Translations under genes and position numbers: made by a program
Shown here: positions 21,306 to 32,062 of the stretch, piece after piece
How positions within the stretch are numbered: the stretch's first letter is position 1
How the letters are laid out: every line of letters starts with the position of its first letter
DNA from: Ligula intestinalis
Taxonomy: Eukaryota; Platyhelminthes; Cestoda; Diphyllobothriidea; Diphyllobothriidae
Direction of reading: 5' to 3'
Length of the DNA stretch: 64,000 bases
Assembly (NCBI GenBank): GCA_036362985.1
Contig: JAYGXS010000007.1
Span: 9,542,587 to 9,606,586, forward strand
The notes under the pieces: generated by a model
The model's input: the letters and a program-made list of their open reading frames with translations, nothing else
The model's database searches: none
Told to the model about the DNA's origin: nothing

Positions 21306-22334
21306 GACCCACCCACAAGAGCAGAATGCCGATAAAGCTTACCAACTGTTCGGTACTTAAGCACATTTTCCTGCTAAATCGATAATTCATCTATTCACGT
21401 ACCTGCATCTTCACGCTTTTTCAACCCCATTGTTTAGGGTTAAGTCAATGGGTCCTGTGTAAATGTCAGGGCTGTTAGCGCAAGCAATTCAGTAGACAGC
21501 ACCGCTCTGCTCCCCTGTGTTTACTTTTACCTTTTGACAGACGAATGAAGATGAAACCATTTTGTAGCCGACTGACCGCCCGCCAAAAAACTCTCTAATA
21601 ATAACGTCGATGATGTGGATGACGATGATGATGGACAGACCATATGTAACTGAATAATTCTCATGCTCACCTTAATTCACGAGGGGAGAAAAAAAGAGCA
21701 GCAGGTATCATTTTTGGAGGTCTACTGGAGGACGATAAACACCATGCAGCTTCGAAATTTGTACAGCAGCTAGCCAGTGACTCACAAACAATGCTGAGTG
21801 AGAAAATTGTTTAAATGAATTCAAACTAACTGCGGCAACTCGGACGGAAAAGCACGTGAGGCCTGATACCTGCGGGACCAGTTCATGCGGAAGGACTGTC
21901 CGACGACGTTTATAAGCCGATGTCTAGGTGTCCAATCCCGGAGGACTAAACCACAAACAACATATGTGTCAGGGCATGCGTTGGTATACACCAAGGATGT
22001 GTCAGAGGTGACCGAGCGCACTGATGCGGGACTAGGTATCGGAATTGCCCGTCGGCTGAAAGATCTCATGAGCAGCAGAGTCATGGAAACCAAGGACCTG
22101 TAGTGGGCGCTAGCGGCTACGGCGGGAATCCGTGATCGATGGCTCATGATGCCAAGGCTGCAGTTGCGATGACTACCCGCACCCCGTTCACGTCTCGCTC
22201 ATTGTTCGCTTGATCCAATAACACGAGAAACGCAATCTGACCAGTTACTATCAAGGCTGACTGAAAAAAAGACAGCTTTCGGTGTCCGCTCAGATTACTG
22301 CCGCTAGACCACACTACGGATTCCACCTCACTAG

Positions 22335-22687
22335 AGGGCGGTGCTGTTGACGACCCCGCGCTCTCACGGTCGGAGGCCTGCCAATCCGAGTCAAATCTCC
22401 TACTATCTATTCTTCAATCCTTCTGCAGAATAAACTCTTCCTACCAATCTGACCTTACCATGACTTCTCTCCTCTTGTAAGGAACCGGGCCTGGAAGATT
22501 GTAGCTGAGAAGAAGAAGAAGAAGAAGAAGAAGAAGAAGACTTGATCGCTGGGACAATATGTTTATTCGCCTGATGTTTCGATATCTGTCGCGGATTCAT
22601 CATCAGAGACATGAGTAGCAGAACCTTTCTGCTTCTCAAGAGTGTAGCCGCTAGGCTTAACCTTATTAACCCGTATACCCGTCGATG
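22335..22687 (+). mobile_element. Family A element, copy A10, with an insertion in its 3' hairpin
   Basis: The 3' half of an A element shares GACGACCCCGCGCTC with the copy at 24690 and contains the core CTTCTGCAGAATAAACTCTT. Its terminal hairpin is split at 22507/22643 by about 135 bp flanked by TGTAGCTG (22500-22507) and TGTAGCCG (22643-22650). The insert starts with an (AAG)n run and ends CTTCTCAAGA. The 5' end of the A copy was not placed. Confidence 0.6.
22508..22642. repeat. 135-bp insert with (AAG)n microsatellite and near 8-bp flanking duplication
   Basis: It opens with about eleven AAG units (22508-22541) and ends TTTCTGCTTCTCAAGA, so its outer ends are partly complementary. TGTAGCTG and TGTAGCCG flank it and would be an 8-bp target duplication with one mismatch. 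The interior (GATGTTTCGATATCTG, GGATTCATCATCAGAGAC) was not recognised. From 22690 to 23886 I see no gene. Confidence 0.5.
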
Positions 22688-23889
22688 GACCCATTAACTC
22701 CTAGTAAGCAGCCGGGTAAAGTGTATCGGATCCCGTGCCTAAACTGTACTAGTAATTACAAAGGGTAGACTGGACGCATGCTTGGATCGCATATACACGA
22801 GTTCAAGCTGGCTTTGAGACAGTGTGATGGATAACTGCAAGCGGCTGCCAGTAACTATGACACGGGTACCGAGTTTAACTTGGCATCCACGATGCTAATC
22901 GCGCACGCTGGAGGAAAGACAGGCTGGAAATCGATTGAAGACTGGGCCTCTTTTGAGGACACAGTCAATCGACTTATCAATCTGGCGCCAGCGTAAAGAG
23001 CCATGTGCAGTCACCTAAGAAGTGGTTTTACTGATGTTTCCTTGGTCCCTATCACCCTATAACTGTTGCTTGCTTTGTTGTGGCTTTTAGCTCTAACGGC
23101 GAGTTCTAGTAGGAACTCAAATGCTCACCTGAATAAATAAATGGTTCCAGCGAACATACACTGTTTTTCTACTTATAATGCATACACATGAAATGCAAAT
23201 GTATACCTCACTATGTTTTGGCTGTAACCAGGAAAAATGCCATCACGTAAAGTTTCATTCTCGACTTGAGAACACAATGTTTAGCAGGCTTGTAGTGACC
23301 ATGGTCCGGATGTTTAGTACAGCTCGTCATCCCTCTGTCTGAGACCCTGTTTGCTGTCCTCAGAACGTCTGCTCGCTCCTTGAAACCAATAGGCATTGTC
23401 CCGTTTTCAGACAATCACAGCTAGTAAAACAAGTCAATTAACTTCAAGACGGGCCGATAAGGTCTGAAAATAACCCAGGAAATAAAATTTGTAAATCAAT
23501 GAGTTTATAATTAAACCATTTTATTCTGCACACATAAAGGTAAGTTAACGGAAAAAAGTATATATTAGAAGACGTAAGCACACACTCTACAGTGCTCAGA
23601 TTGTGTTGATACAATGGGCATTCGGATCTGAAACAGCGCTTACGAACAGTTGGAAAAAACCCTAGAATTTGGTTGAAAAAAGGGCAAAATGCATGTGATT
23701 TTATTAGTTTTCGAGGCTAAAAAACTGTCGCTCATGGGAAGTTAAATATGTGGGTGGAATAGGACAACCCTGCAGGAGAGCGTATATAGGCGTATGATTT
23801 GTTCCTCATTAATGTAGAAATCATAAAACGAAGGAGGCTATTTACTAAAAGTGGCATCATGGTAGTTTGGGAGTAACAGTAAGAGCAAC

Positions 23890-24318
23890 TGTAGTGGCCT
23901 TTTGCAGCCACTTGGAACCCAAGATCAGCCGTTGATGCATGGCGCCTTTAGCCTGCCTGCGCGCTCACTGCCTTCTGGGGCTAGGCGCTAACTGTCCTTG
24001 ACCGACGCGCACATACGCCTCAGCGTGACCGCGTGTTCACGCTAGTCTAGATACCAGCCGCGCCATTGGCCGCCGGAACAAAGCATGCGCCGGCGACGCC
24101 TGATGCCTTCGTCACTCCGGAACCGACACGAATAGGGAACGGACGCACTAGTCCGCGATTCAACACTCTTTCCATCTATTCTCCTATCCTTCTGCAGGAT
24201 ACACTATTCATAACAAGCTGGCTTTCCCACCGTCTTCTCTCTTCACCTAAAGGAAACATGGGCGTGGAAGATCGTAGCTGTTAGGGCTAACTTTACTAGC
24301 CTTAACATTTTTCGATAT
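23890..24318 (+). mobile_element. Family A element, copy A11 (TSD AAC)
   Basis: A complete 429-bp copy. It begins TGTAGTGGCCTTTTGCAG with the 5' hairpin AGTGGC/GCCACT. Its last bases are CGATAT. It is flanked by AAC at 23887-23889 and 24319-24321. The terminal hairpin GTTAGGGCTAA...TAGCCTTAAC is strong. It is about 80% identical to A14 over the 5' half, including GGCCGCCGGAACAAAGCATG. Confidence 0.87.
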
Positions 24319-24499
24319 AACTACCAAGACGACGGAATGGGAGGCAGCAACGGTGATTGATCAAAATCGCTTAGAGATCAAGCAAGAAGGGGACATTAAA
24401 GGCTGTGATGATCATAAAACGCTGAGATGCACCTATGATAGTTGTTTGTTGACTGACCAAACTGTAGAGGTAGCTGCCATCCGACTCCTTCCTAACTGT

Positions 24500-24840
24500 T
24501 GACGCCACAGACGAGGTCACTCAGAGTATAAGACGCACACGCCGGTGCGTAACCTTGCGCGGTCCGATCAATGACCTTCAATAATGCGTTAGGCAGACAT
24601 CTAGTGGTGGCCGCTCGAATGTCTGCCCCCAGACGTCACTCTGGATTTCACCGTCCGGGTGCGGACGCAGACAGCGTCGTTGGCCGCTGTGACGACCCCA
24701 CGCTCCCACACGCCGCTCACGGCTGGACGCCATGCCAAACCGAGTGACCTTCTCAAAATGCCTGCCTTCACCTAAGGAACCTGGCCTCAAAGATCGCAGC
24801 CATTAGGGTTAACCCTTTTAGCCTCAACAGCACGCGATAA
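24500..24840 (+). mobile_element. Family A element, copy A12 (5' end uncertain)
   Basis: The 3' end is clear: GATCGCAGCCATTAGGGTT ... CACGCGATAA at 24792-24840, a good hairpin. Upstream it shares CTGTGACGACCCCACGCTC with A10. The extreme 5' end and the TSD could not be fixed. The common core around the stop-rich ACACAATATAC stretch is deleted here. Confidence 0.55.
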
Positions 24841-25659
24841 CTGGTGACTTCTCGCCGTATCCCACACTACGTGATTAAACTACCAGCAGATGGCGAGAAC
24901 AGAGGAATCTACCGTGATCGTCCACATATCGCTGGGAGGTCGATGACATTAAACGCCGCGGGAATCGCACTAGTGTGAGTAGAGGGGGGAGGAGGTGAGG
25001 GGCAAAAGCAGTGGAGTCAGTAGCCAGTTAAAACTGAATGTTACAAAAGTTTTCGTAATTGTTTCTAGTTAAGCAACTAAAGTGGGTAGTAGCAGTCCTT
25101 AAATCCCAGGAGGACTTTTTTCAACGTTAAGAAGGTGTTATGACCCGCCTGGTACTGCTAACTTGCACGAACCGATGCGCAAAGAAACCCGTAAGAGAGA
25201 CAGTGAGAAAGCCAGTCTGCCAGACAAAGAAGTCTACTCAGACAAGAGCACGGTACAGCGCGTTAATGCAAGCAAGCGCGAGTCAGTCAGGCACAGGGTA
25301 TATGCACTTTAACGGGAACGCGAATAACAGACATTATCCGACAGTGGCCAATCAGGATTGAGCCGACAAGTCTGGCTGATGGCTCTCGCGACTCCGTTGA
25401 GTGCGTTGACTCATCATGGGGCGCGCGGCGTCCCAACAGAAGGCTAGTGTTCGGAAATGAAACAGACAGTAATAACTATAAACTTTCTGAGGTAAGGCGG
25501 TTTCGTGATTCTAATTTGATTACTGATACTTTCAGCGATTTAGTACGGTCTAGGGAAAGATTATTCCAACAGAGGGCATATTTGGATCAAAAAGAGCGAG
25601 CACGTAGACACAGACCAAAGAAGCGACGGAACAAGCATGGAGGAATTACCTTTGGAGGT

Positions 25660-25987
25660 TAAATGAGTTAAATTCTAGTAACTGCGACCATGGTTCCTTA
25701 GAGGAGAAGTCCTGGGAAGGCAAGAGTATAAACAATTGTTTTTTTCTGTATACAAAGGAAGGTAGAATACGCAGGAAGAAGTAAGACTTCGGAGCGCACG
25801 ACCAGCCAGGAGGCTAGCTAAGTCCTACGTGCGGGCTTGGCCGCAGGCATCCCAGCGGTCATTGACTGGGATTCGTTGCCGGGCCAGGGGCCAGCTTTTA
25901 GGCATCTTTGATTGGCTGTTCCCAAAAATCTAGAACAGCGGTAATGAGCTTTGGCAAAGTTCACTTCGACGCAAGCTAGTCACGACA
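25660..25987 (-). mobile_element. Family A element, copy A13 (hairpin end truncated)
   Basis: A minus copy with TCTAGTAACTGCGACCATGG near 25676, the core AAGGCAAGAGTATAAACAATT, and the 5' terminus of the TGTTGTGAC type seen as GCAAGCTAGTCACGACA ending at 25987. The outer half of the terminal hairpin is missing. Just before it, 25447-25662 is a lysine/arginine-rich open frame that I do not recognise and do not call. Confidence 0.6.
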
Positions 25988-26255
25988 GAATTACGCACAG
26001 CACAAGGCTGATCAACTGGGATGAGAACAGCTCGAGTTAATACGAAACAGCAAGCAAAGGCCAGTTTCGAAGCTTCTAATCCATAAAAACGTATTGTGTG
26101 CCATTTGAAATTTCTCGGTAGAAGAAATACCGGATCCAACATAGGGGAGGAGTCTTCGCATGAAAACTTCCTGAACAGGTTCGATTTTGCTACGATCACT
26201 GGAAAAGAAGAGTCAACAATTCCCGAGAACGGGCAGAACCCACAAAGATTATGTA

Positions 26256-26391
26256 GTATCGCAGTAGCTTAACTTAATTAAGAAAACATGCTTGCCGCTG
26301 TGATCTTCAAGCCGGTTCCTTGTGGTGGGAGAAAAAGTGGGACACCGGACGGGAGTGTAGGATATGGAGTAGTCCGGCTGGATAATAGAAG
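26256..26391 (-). mobile_element. Family A fragment, copy A17, abutting A14
   Basis: The hairpin end of a minus-strand A copy (GTATCGCAGTAGC ... GCTGTGATCTTCAAGCC) plus about 70 bp of the subfamily core AAGTGGGACACCGGACGGG. It is cut off by A14, whose ATG duplication begins at 26392. A further minus-strand A-like segment follows A14 (26860-27304). Confidence 0.55.
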
Positions 26392-26394
26392 ATG

Positions 26395-26856
26395 TGTAGT
26401 GGCCTCTTTGCAGCCACTTGGAACCCAAGACCAGCCACTGATGCATGACTCATCTAGCCTGCCTGTGTGCCAACCGTCTCCTGGGGCTAAGCGCTAACTG
26501 CCCTTGGCCGACGCGCACGTACGCCACAGCGTGACCGCGCGTACACGCTAGCCAATCGCAGTCCATCTCAAGGTCGCGCGTCCACGCGAGGCTAGACATC
26601 ACCCGCCTTATTGGCCGCCGGAACAAAGCATGCGCCGGCGACGCTCGATGTTCTCAACACTCCGGAGCCCACCCGAATAAGGAACGGACGCAAAACTCCG
26701 CGAGTCAACACTATTCCCATCCTATTCTCCTTCCTGTGTACACAGTAAACTATTCCTTCTACTCTGGCCTTCCCAAGACTTCTCCAATACCCTAAGGAAC
26801 CGGGCCTCGAAGACTGTAGGTGCTAGGGTTAACCGTCTTAACCTTAACTCCTATAG
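26395..26856 (+). mobile_element. Family A element, copy A14 (TSD ATG)
   Basis: A complete 462-bp copy from TGTAGTGGCCTCTTTGCAG to CTCCTATAG, flanked by ATG at 26392-26394 and 26857-26859. The 5' hairpin is AGTGGC/GCCACT. The body includes GCATGCGCCGGCGACGC, shared with A11, and the core CTGTGTACACAGTAAACTA. It is inserted between minus-strand A-like sequences on both sides. Confidence 0.87.
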
Positions 26857-26859
26857 ATG

Positions 26860-27304
26860 AACGTATCCCAACGGTTATAAACTAGTGAATAAGATAAGGC
26901 GTGGAAGGCCAGATTGTTATGGATAATTTTTATTAAATGCAGAACGAGTAGAATGTGAGTAATAGATAAATGACTCCCAGACGAGTGCAGTCCAGCTATG
27001 AGAGGGCCGGAGTCCATACTCGCATTCCGGCGGTTGTAGTCGCCGGGTCCGGATGTCTTTAACCAACGTGAGTTCAGCGGTTCCAGAAGTGTCTGACCGT
27101 AAGCCATCCCCGCAGTAAGGTCCTTTGTGGACCGGCCTTGGAACGTAATTGGTAAGTTGAGATAGACAGAGGGTGACGTTGACCGGCGGTTGGACACCCT
27201 CTGGTGAACCTGCCTTTTCCGCCTCCAGTGTGAACTTACTGGATGCGTGTGTCTACACTTAGATGCGCCGCTGATCACGTGTTCCCACGTGGCGCTACAG
27301 GTGG
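26860..27304 (-). mobile_element. Family A-like minus-strand segment, copy A16
   Basis: Core-like sequence GGAAGGCCAGATTGTTATGG at about 26908 and a terminal GTTCCCACGTGGCGCTACA ending at 27304, which corresponds to the TGTAGTGGC 5' end read backwards. Its last 38 bases belong to the left arm of the 114-bp inverted repeat. Confidence 0.5.
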
Positions 27305-27960
27305 ACGAAAGCACATAACGTCTACACGAGGCCTCGCGTGACCACGAGTGGTTTACTCTCAGACACAGCTCTGAGTCGGCCACCCCCTCCCTCCTCTCCT
27401 AGAGCGCTCTATCAAACCCTCCCATATCCTTGCAACCAGCCTTCGCTTATCGACCCACCCCCATTCCCACTACTCACTTGTCCGAAAAGACGAACACGTT
27501 TAAACTCGCACCCAGTTTCCATATCAATGTAAGGCCTAACGAGAATTTGTCTAAAGTACACGCATACTCGCCAAACTGGACTTCTGAATTAGTTGTATAA
27601 CTTGGGCCCTAGTCCACTATTTTGCAAGGTCAAGTAAGCGTTGCAGGACCAAACACACGAAACTGTACGTGCACGAAGAAGTCTCTGTCTGTGAAGTTGA
27701 CCTCCTTGTGGATACGCATAACGAAACCGATTTAATTTTTTCAACGCAATCCTTACAGCATGAATTAACACATTTAAGATAATCGGCATAAATTAAAGTT
27801 TGTGAACTTCTGACTTCAGTCAAAATATCGTAGATGTAAAGAAGTAGCCGACTCAGAACTGTGTCTGAGAGTAAACCACTCGTGGTCACGCGAGGGCTCG
27901 TGTAGACGTTGTGTGCTCTAATCCACCTGTAGCGCCACGTGGGAACACGTGATCAGCGGC
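27267..27960. repeat. 114-bp inverted repeat pair (27267-27380 and 27847-27960)
   Basis: The two arms are reverse complements with about six differences in 114 bases. They include GATCACGTGTTCCCACGTGG and CGAGTGGTTTACTCTCAGAC. The spacer is 466 bp with no recognised gene. The outer 35-38 bases of each arm are the 5' end of an A element and the inner parts are not, so the inversion covers A plus flanking DNA. Confidence 0.85.
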
Positions 27961-28271
27961 ACTGCGTTGGCTCATCTTTTCTGCGACTACCAAGCCTTGC
28001 ATTCGTGCGTGCTTGCAATCCTGCACGGACGCTCTGGCTCGACCCGCCGTGAATGCTACCCAGGCTGTCCAATAATCACCGTGCACCATTCACTGATTGG
28101 CCGCAGGCACAAAGCATGCTCTGGGCTTCGCGGGATCCCACACGCTCACTTCACTTCAGACGCAGTCTGTTGGCCTGCGGTTGGGCGCTCGTCTGATAGC
28201 CAAATTACTCCCATCCATTCTTCAAATCCTTCTGTACAGGACAAACTACTACTTCCACCTGGCGTCCCAAC
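27928..28271 (+). mobile_element. Family A element, copy A15, left part (split by a LINE)
   Basis: It begins TGTAGCGCCACGTGGGAAC and contains ATTGGCCGCAGGCACAAAGC and CTTCTGTACAGGACAAACTA, matching A14 in order. At about 28271, where other copies continue into CTTCTC..AAGGAACC, the LINE begins. The missing 3' part (GCGAGGAACCAAGCC, hairpin, GTGATAC) is found at 32541-32615. Confidence 0.7.
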
Positions 28272-28620
28272 TGAATTGAACCCGCGCGGTTTGAATTTTT
28301 GAGCAAGACGAAGGCAAAGTCGAAATAAATTGTCGTCAGAATAAAACTGAATAAAAAAACACTGTGTTATACGGTCCTCCGTCCAATTTTCTTCCATACC
28401 CTCGCTGTTCGACCAGGAATTTTTCTCCAAATCGAGCACACTGTTGGGATTATTGGCTTGGTTTACACACTTTACCTGTCCAAATCAAATTCTTCAGGGT
28501 CACTGAGGAATATCTGCGGAGAAGCTGAGTCTAAATTTTATATACTTCTGTGCATTAATTTATATACTGCTTGTGTATGATTGTTGGATACTCTCAGATC
28601 AGATTATCTCGTTTGTAGTT

Positions 28621-28866
28621 ACGCGGTCAAACCGTTTTTACTAGCGTAGACACTATCAAGTCGACACTTTAACCCACAGCTTGGATATCAGATGAGAAGA
28701 CAAGCACTACATAAGTATTGGCTAACCTACATTTTTGCTGTCTTTCCTGCTCTGGTCAACCCGAAATAGTTTCTACTAGTATAGACAATATAGATTTCGG
28801 CATTGTAACCTTAGCCAGGATATTAGAGTAGAATACAAGTGCAACATAACTGTAGGCCATCCCAAA
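28621..28866 (+). repeat. Two diverged tandem units (period about 128 bp) in the LINE 5' region
   Basis: GGTCAAACCG at 28626 and GGTCAACCCG at 28754 begin two units that share CTACTAG..TAGACA, GGATAT.AGA and CAAG.GCAACAT or its variant. Tandem 5' units are known in some LINEs as promoter monomers. Whether these act that way is inference. Confidence 0.5.
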
Positions 28867-29005
28867 TTTTGTTGTTATCCGTGCTCGCAAAAACCATCTA
28901 TTCCGCATTCCGCAGACATCCAGCTCTTCGGTGCGCTTATGAACAAAATGCTGGGACCCAACGTAACAATCGAGTACGTTAAGGTCAGAGGGCCCAACTG
29001 GATCG

Positions 29006-29236
29006 ATGCGTCCCAGATCTCTGAAGGTGGTGATGGCCAGCAGCCAAGAAGCAAAGCTCATCCTGTCTAAGCGTTTTAGAATAAAAGACTCTCACCGGGA
29101 GTTTTTTCAGCAACTCGTTACAGAAATGAAGGAGCGACACAGCAAAGGAGAACAAAACTTGGTTATTTACAACAATCAAGTGATACAACGTCCATTGTTC
29201 TCACCTTGGACAGGTCCGTTCCGGGTAACCACGTAA
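29006..29236 (+). pseudogene. LINE ORF1 C-terminal remnant
   Basis: A 76-residue frame reads RPRSLKVVMASSQEAKLIL, then a positively charged middle, then MKERHSKGEQNLVIYNNQV. The arrangement P-R-(P/S)-L-K-V-V followed about 55 residues later by (K/R)xxxGExNLVI is a conserved C-terminal pattern in the ORF1 products of CR1/Jockey-like LINEs, which are RNA-binding chaperones. The upstream frame is closed by a stop shortly before 28990, so only the end of ORF1 survives. It precedes ORF2 by about 75 bp on the same strand, as expected. Confidence 0.6.
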
Positions 29237-29310
29237 TCGACCCAGTAGGGGGAGGGTTGAGCCCGAGCGTAAAAACTACCCGAACAAGCCGACAAAGGAA
29301 ATAAAAGTGC

Positions 29311-32062
29311 ATGTACACCAATGCACAAAGCCTGCTGTCTAAATTAGTTGAGCTTAAGATGAATATGTACCAAGTGGAAGCAGATGTGGTCTGTATAACG
29401 GAAACATGGTTATCCACAAAGATAGACGATCGGGAGGTTGCTCTCCCCAGTTTTCAGCTGTTCCGAAAAGACAGAGCCGAGCGTCAGGGTGGGGGTGTGC
29501 TCACCTATGTTAGACATGGCTTGCACGTGTCAAACAAAACTGACCAGCTCGCGTCCGATATAGAGGCCCTTTGGCTCACTGTCACAACGCCGGGGTCTCA
29601 AGCCCTTGACATCTTGGCGGTTTATCAACCACCGTCGAACGATCCAGAGTCAGACAATAGCCTGATTGAGGAAGTTAAAGCATTTGCCGTGCGATCCAAT
29701 GTCATGATTATAGGCGACTTTAATGCTCCGCATATCGACTGGAACCTCAGTTCTGCGACAAGGTCAGAATTAAGTTTCGATCGCCGACCCCTACGCACGG
29801 TACAAAAAGCCTTTCTATCACAACACGCCTTATCTCCGACCAGGCAGCGTGAAGGGCAACAGGCTAACTGCCTAGATCTTGTACTTTCAAAAGCGCCTGA
29901 CAGTGAAGACGTCGTAAATTGTTTACCTCCTCTAGGCAAAAGCGACCACGTAGTACTACAGTGGGAGTACTCACTCTTCTCTGTACCTGATCGCAGCACG
30001 ACCGTCAGACACAACATATGGCGCAGAAACTTTAACAAAATGAGAACCAAAGTGCGCAGCGTAGACTGGATGGAGGCATTCACCGGGTGTGTCCACGAGG
30101 ATTGGACGGTGTTAAAGACTGTACTACACGGGCTAATCAACAGTTTCTGCCCCATCTCAAAAATGAAAGCCACAAATAGGCCCCAGTGGCTCATAAACAC
30201 GCTGAAGAGGGAGGTTAACCGTAAAGAAAAGCTGTTTCGAACGTATCCGAGAGAGAAGACCACCGAGTCTTACAACAAGTACAAAGCGCAGAGAAATAGG
30301 GTGAAGGGCCTTGTACTAAAAACCCGCCAAAGTTTCGAGAGTGACCTAAGAAACCGTGCAGTATGAAATCCGAAGGTCTTCTACAACTACATTAGGCGGT
30401 CTACCCTAAATAGAGACCCCATCCCGTTGTTAAAAATGGATGACGGCGCCGAAATTTGCGAGAAAAAAGCAAAGGTCGACCATCGATCCGGGTTCTTTCA
30501 GTCGGTTTTTACGAGAGAGGTCGAGCTAACCGTTACCAATTTTAGTACCGAGGAGATTCCGACAGAAGTTCTGTCCTGCAAGAACTTCTTAAGCTCCATG
30601 ACACGAAGTCGCCAGGTCCAGACGGCATAACTGCAAAGCTGTTTAAAGAGCTAGCCGTGGAGTTGGCAGAACCCCTGCAGTTACTCGTTCAGGCCTCCCT
30701 TAACACAGGCCAACTGCCATCCGACTGGAAGACAGCGTGGATCTCACCCATACACAAAATTGGGTGTCGGGCGTCTGCAAACAACTAGAGGCCAATAAGC
30801 CTTACTTCAATATGTTGCAAAATCATGGAGCGAATTATCAAAATAGAGTTGATGCAATTCTTAGAGTGTCATCGACTTCTTTCTGATAAACAGCACGGAT
30901 TCCGTAGAGGACGGTCCTCCTTGACAAATCTGCTTTTCTGTCTAGAGCAATGGACCAGAGCACTCGATCAAGGAAACACGGTGCACGCAGTCTTCATAGA
31001 TTTCAAGAAGTCATTTGACACTTTGCCGGATCAACGTCTCCTATACAAGCTTAGACGTATAGGGGTAACAGGCAACCTTTTGCGATGGATCGAAAACTTT
31101 TTGACTGGCCGAACTCAAACCGTATGTAGTGGTGATCAGCAGAGGTGGCAGTTGATAGTGGGGTCCCCCAGGGTTCTGTTCTGGGTCCTATCCTTTTCCT
31201 TATATATATCGACGACTGCATAAGTGGATTAGACTGCGAAACCACAATGTTCACCGACGATTTGAAACTCTTGAAGGTCATTCGTAGCAAAGACGACGAA
31301 GAAAATCTGCAGGCAGATTTGCACCGACTCGAGCAATGGTCAAACGAGTGGTTCTTGCCATTGAATGTCACTAAATGCAACATAATGCGTTTCAGTAGTA
31401 CTAACACTTCGTATCGGAGGGTTTAAAACCTAAATAACACACCGCTGACATAAGTAGAGGCCCAGAAGGATCTGGGGGTGTGGTTCACTCCCTCACTTAA
31501 GCCATCAATCCACAGCCTGAAGGTGGCTAAATCCGCAATGTCGAGCTTGTATCTAATCAAGCGCGCCATTGTTAAGTTTGATAAAGTTGTCTTTGGCAAG
31601 GTCTTCGGCGCGTATGTGCGACACCAACTGGAATTTGCCATTTAACCCTGGAAACCTTGGAAAGCCAAAGACAAAAAAACCTTGAAAGGGTACAACGACG
31701 GGCAACTAAGTTAGTGCGAGGCCAAGCGTACCTTCCTTACCAGACACGACTGACCAATCTACTTATTTCCTCTGGATTGCAGACAGCTGTGTGGTGACCT
31801 GATATAAGCATTTCGCATGCTGCGGGATCAAAATTGTTGCCTAGCATCCAACGATTTCTTTGAGCTGGCCACTACTTCTAGGTTGCGCGGGCATCCTCTC
31901 AAGCTACGCGTGACTGGGGCAAGATTGAACACACGAAAATTCTTCTTCTTTAAGAGGGTAATCCAGGCATGGAATGCTCTACCCGCATACATTGTAATGT
32001 CCCCATCTGTGGACACGTTTAAGATGCAGTTGGATCAGCATAGAAAACAATATCCGCAATGA
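29311..32062 (+). pseudogene. LINE ORF2: AP-type endonuclease plus reverse transcriptase, broken
   Basis: The endonuclease part (29311-30366) has TNAQSLLSK, an ITETW motif, FRKDR, GGGV, IIGDFNAPHIDW and KSDHVVLQW, the ordered motifs of the APE-like domain that nicks the target. A TGA at 30364-30366 interrupts the same frame, which continues to about 30590. A frameshift leads to KSPGPDGITAKLF (finger region), with a TAG at about 30786. The RT palm reads QHGFRRGRSS, then VFIDFKKSFDTLP, a second frameshift at about 31145, then VPQGSVLGPILF and a mutated catalytic box MFTDDLK where the family has F/YADD. After a TAA at about 31424, a C-terminal region continues in further frames, ending with RVIQAWNALPAYIVMSPSVD before a stop at 32060-32062. 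It resembles the copy at 57283-57728. Confidence 0.85.

Noticed and set aside
25140..25662. Two adjacent K/R-rich plus-strand frames
   Set aside because: No domain recognised. The second ends exactly where the A13 repeat begins, and codon use looks random.
7532..27304. Family A as CRISPR-like or tandem satellite repeats
   Set aside because: Copies occur in both orientations, at irregular distances, with individual 3-bp flanks, which indicates dispersal rather than an array.
26844..27383. 179-residue minus-strand open frame
   Set aside because: It lies across A-like repeats and the arm of an inverted repeat, with no protein similarity or splice support.
29625..30263. 212-residue minus-strand frame
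   Set aside because: It is the complement of the LINE endonuclease domain, which shows ITETW and GDFNAP motifs on the plus strand.
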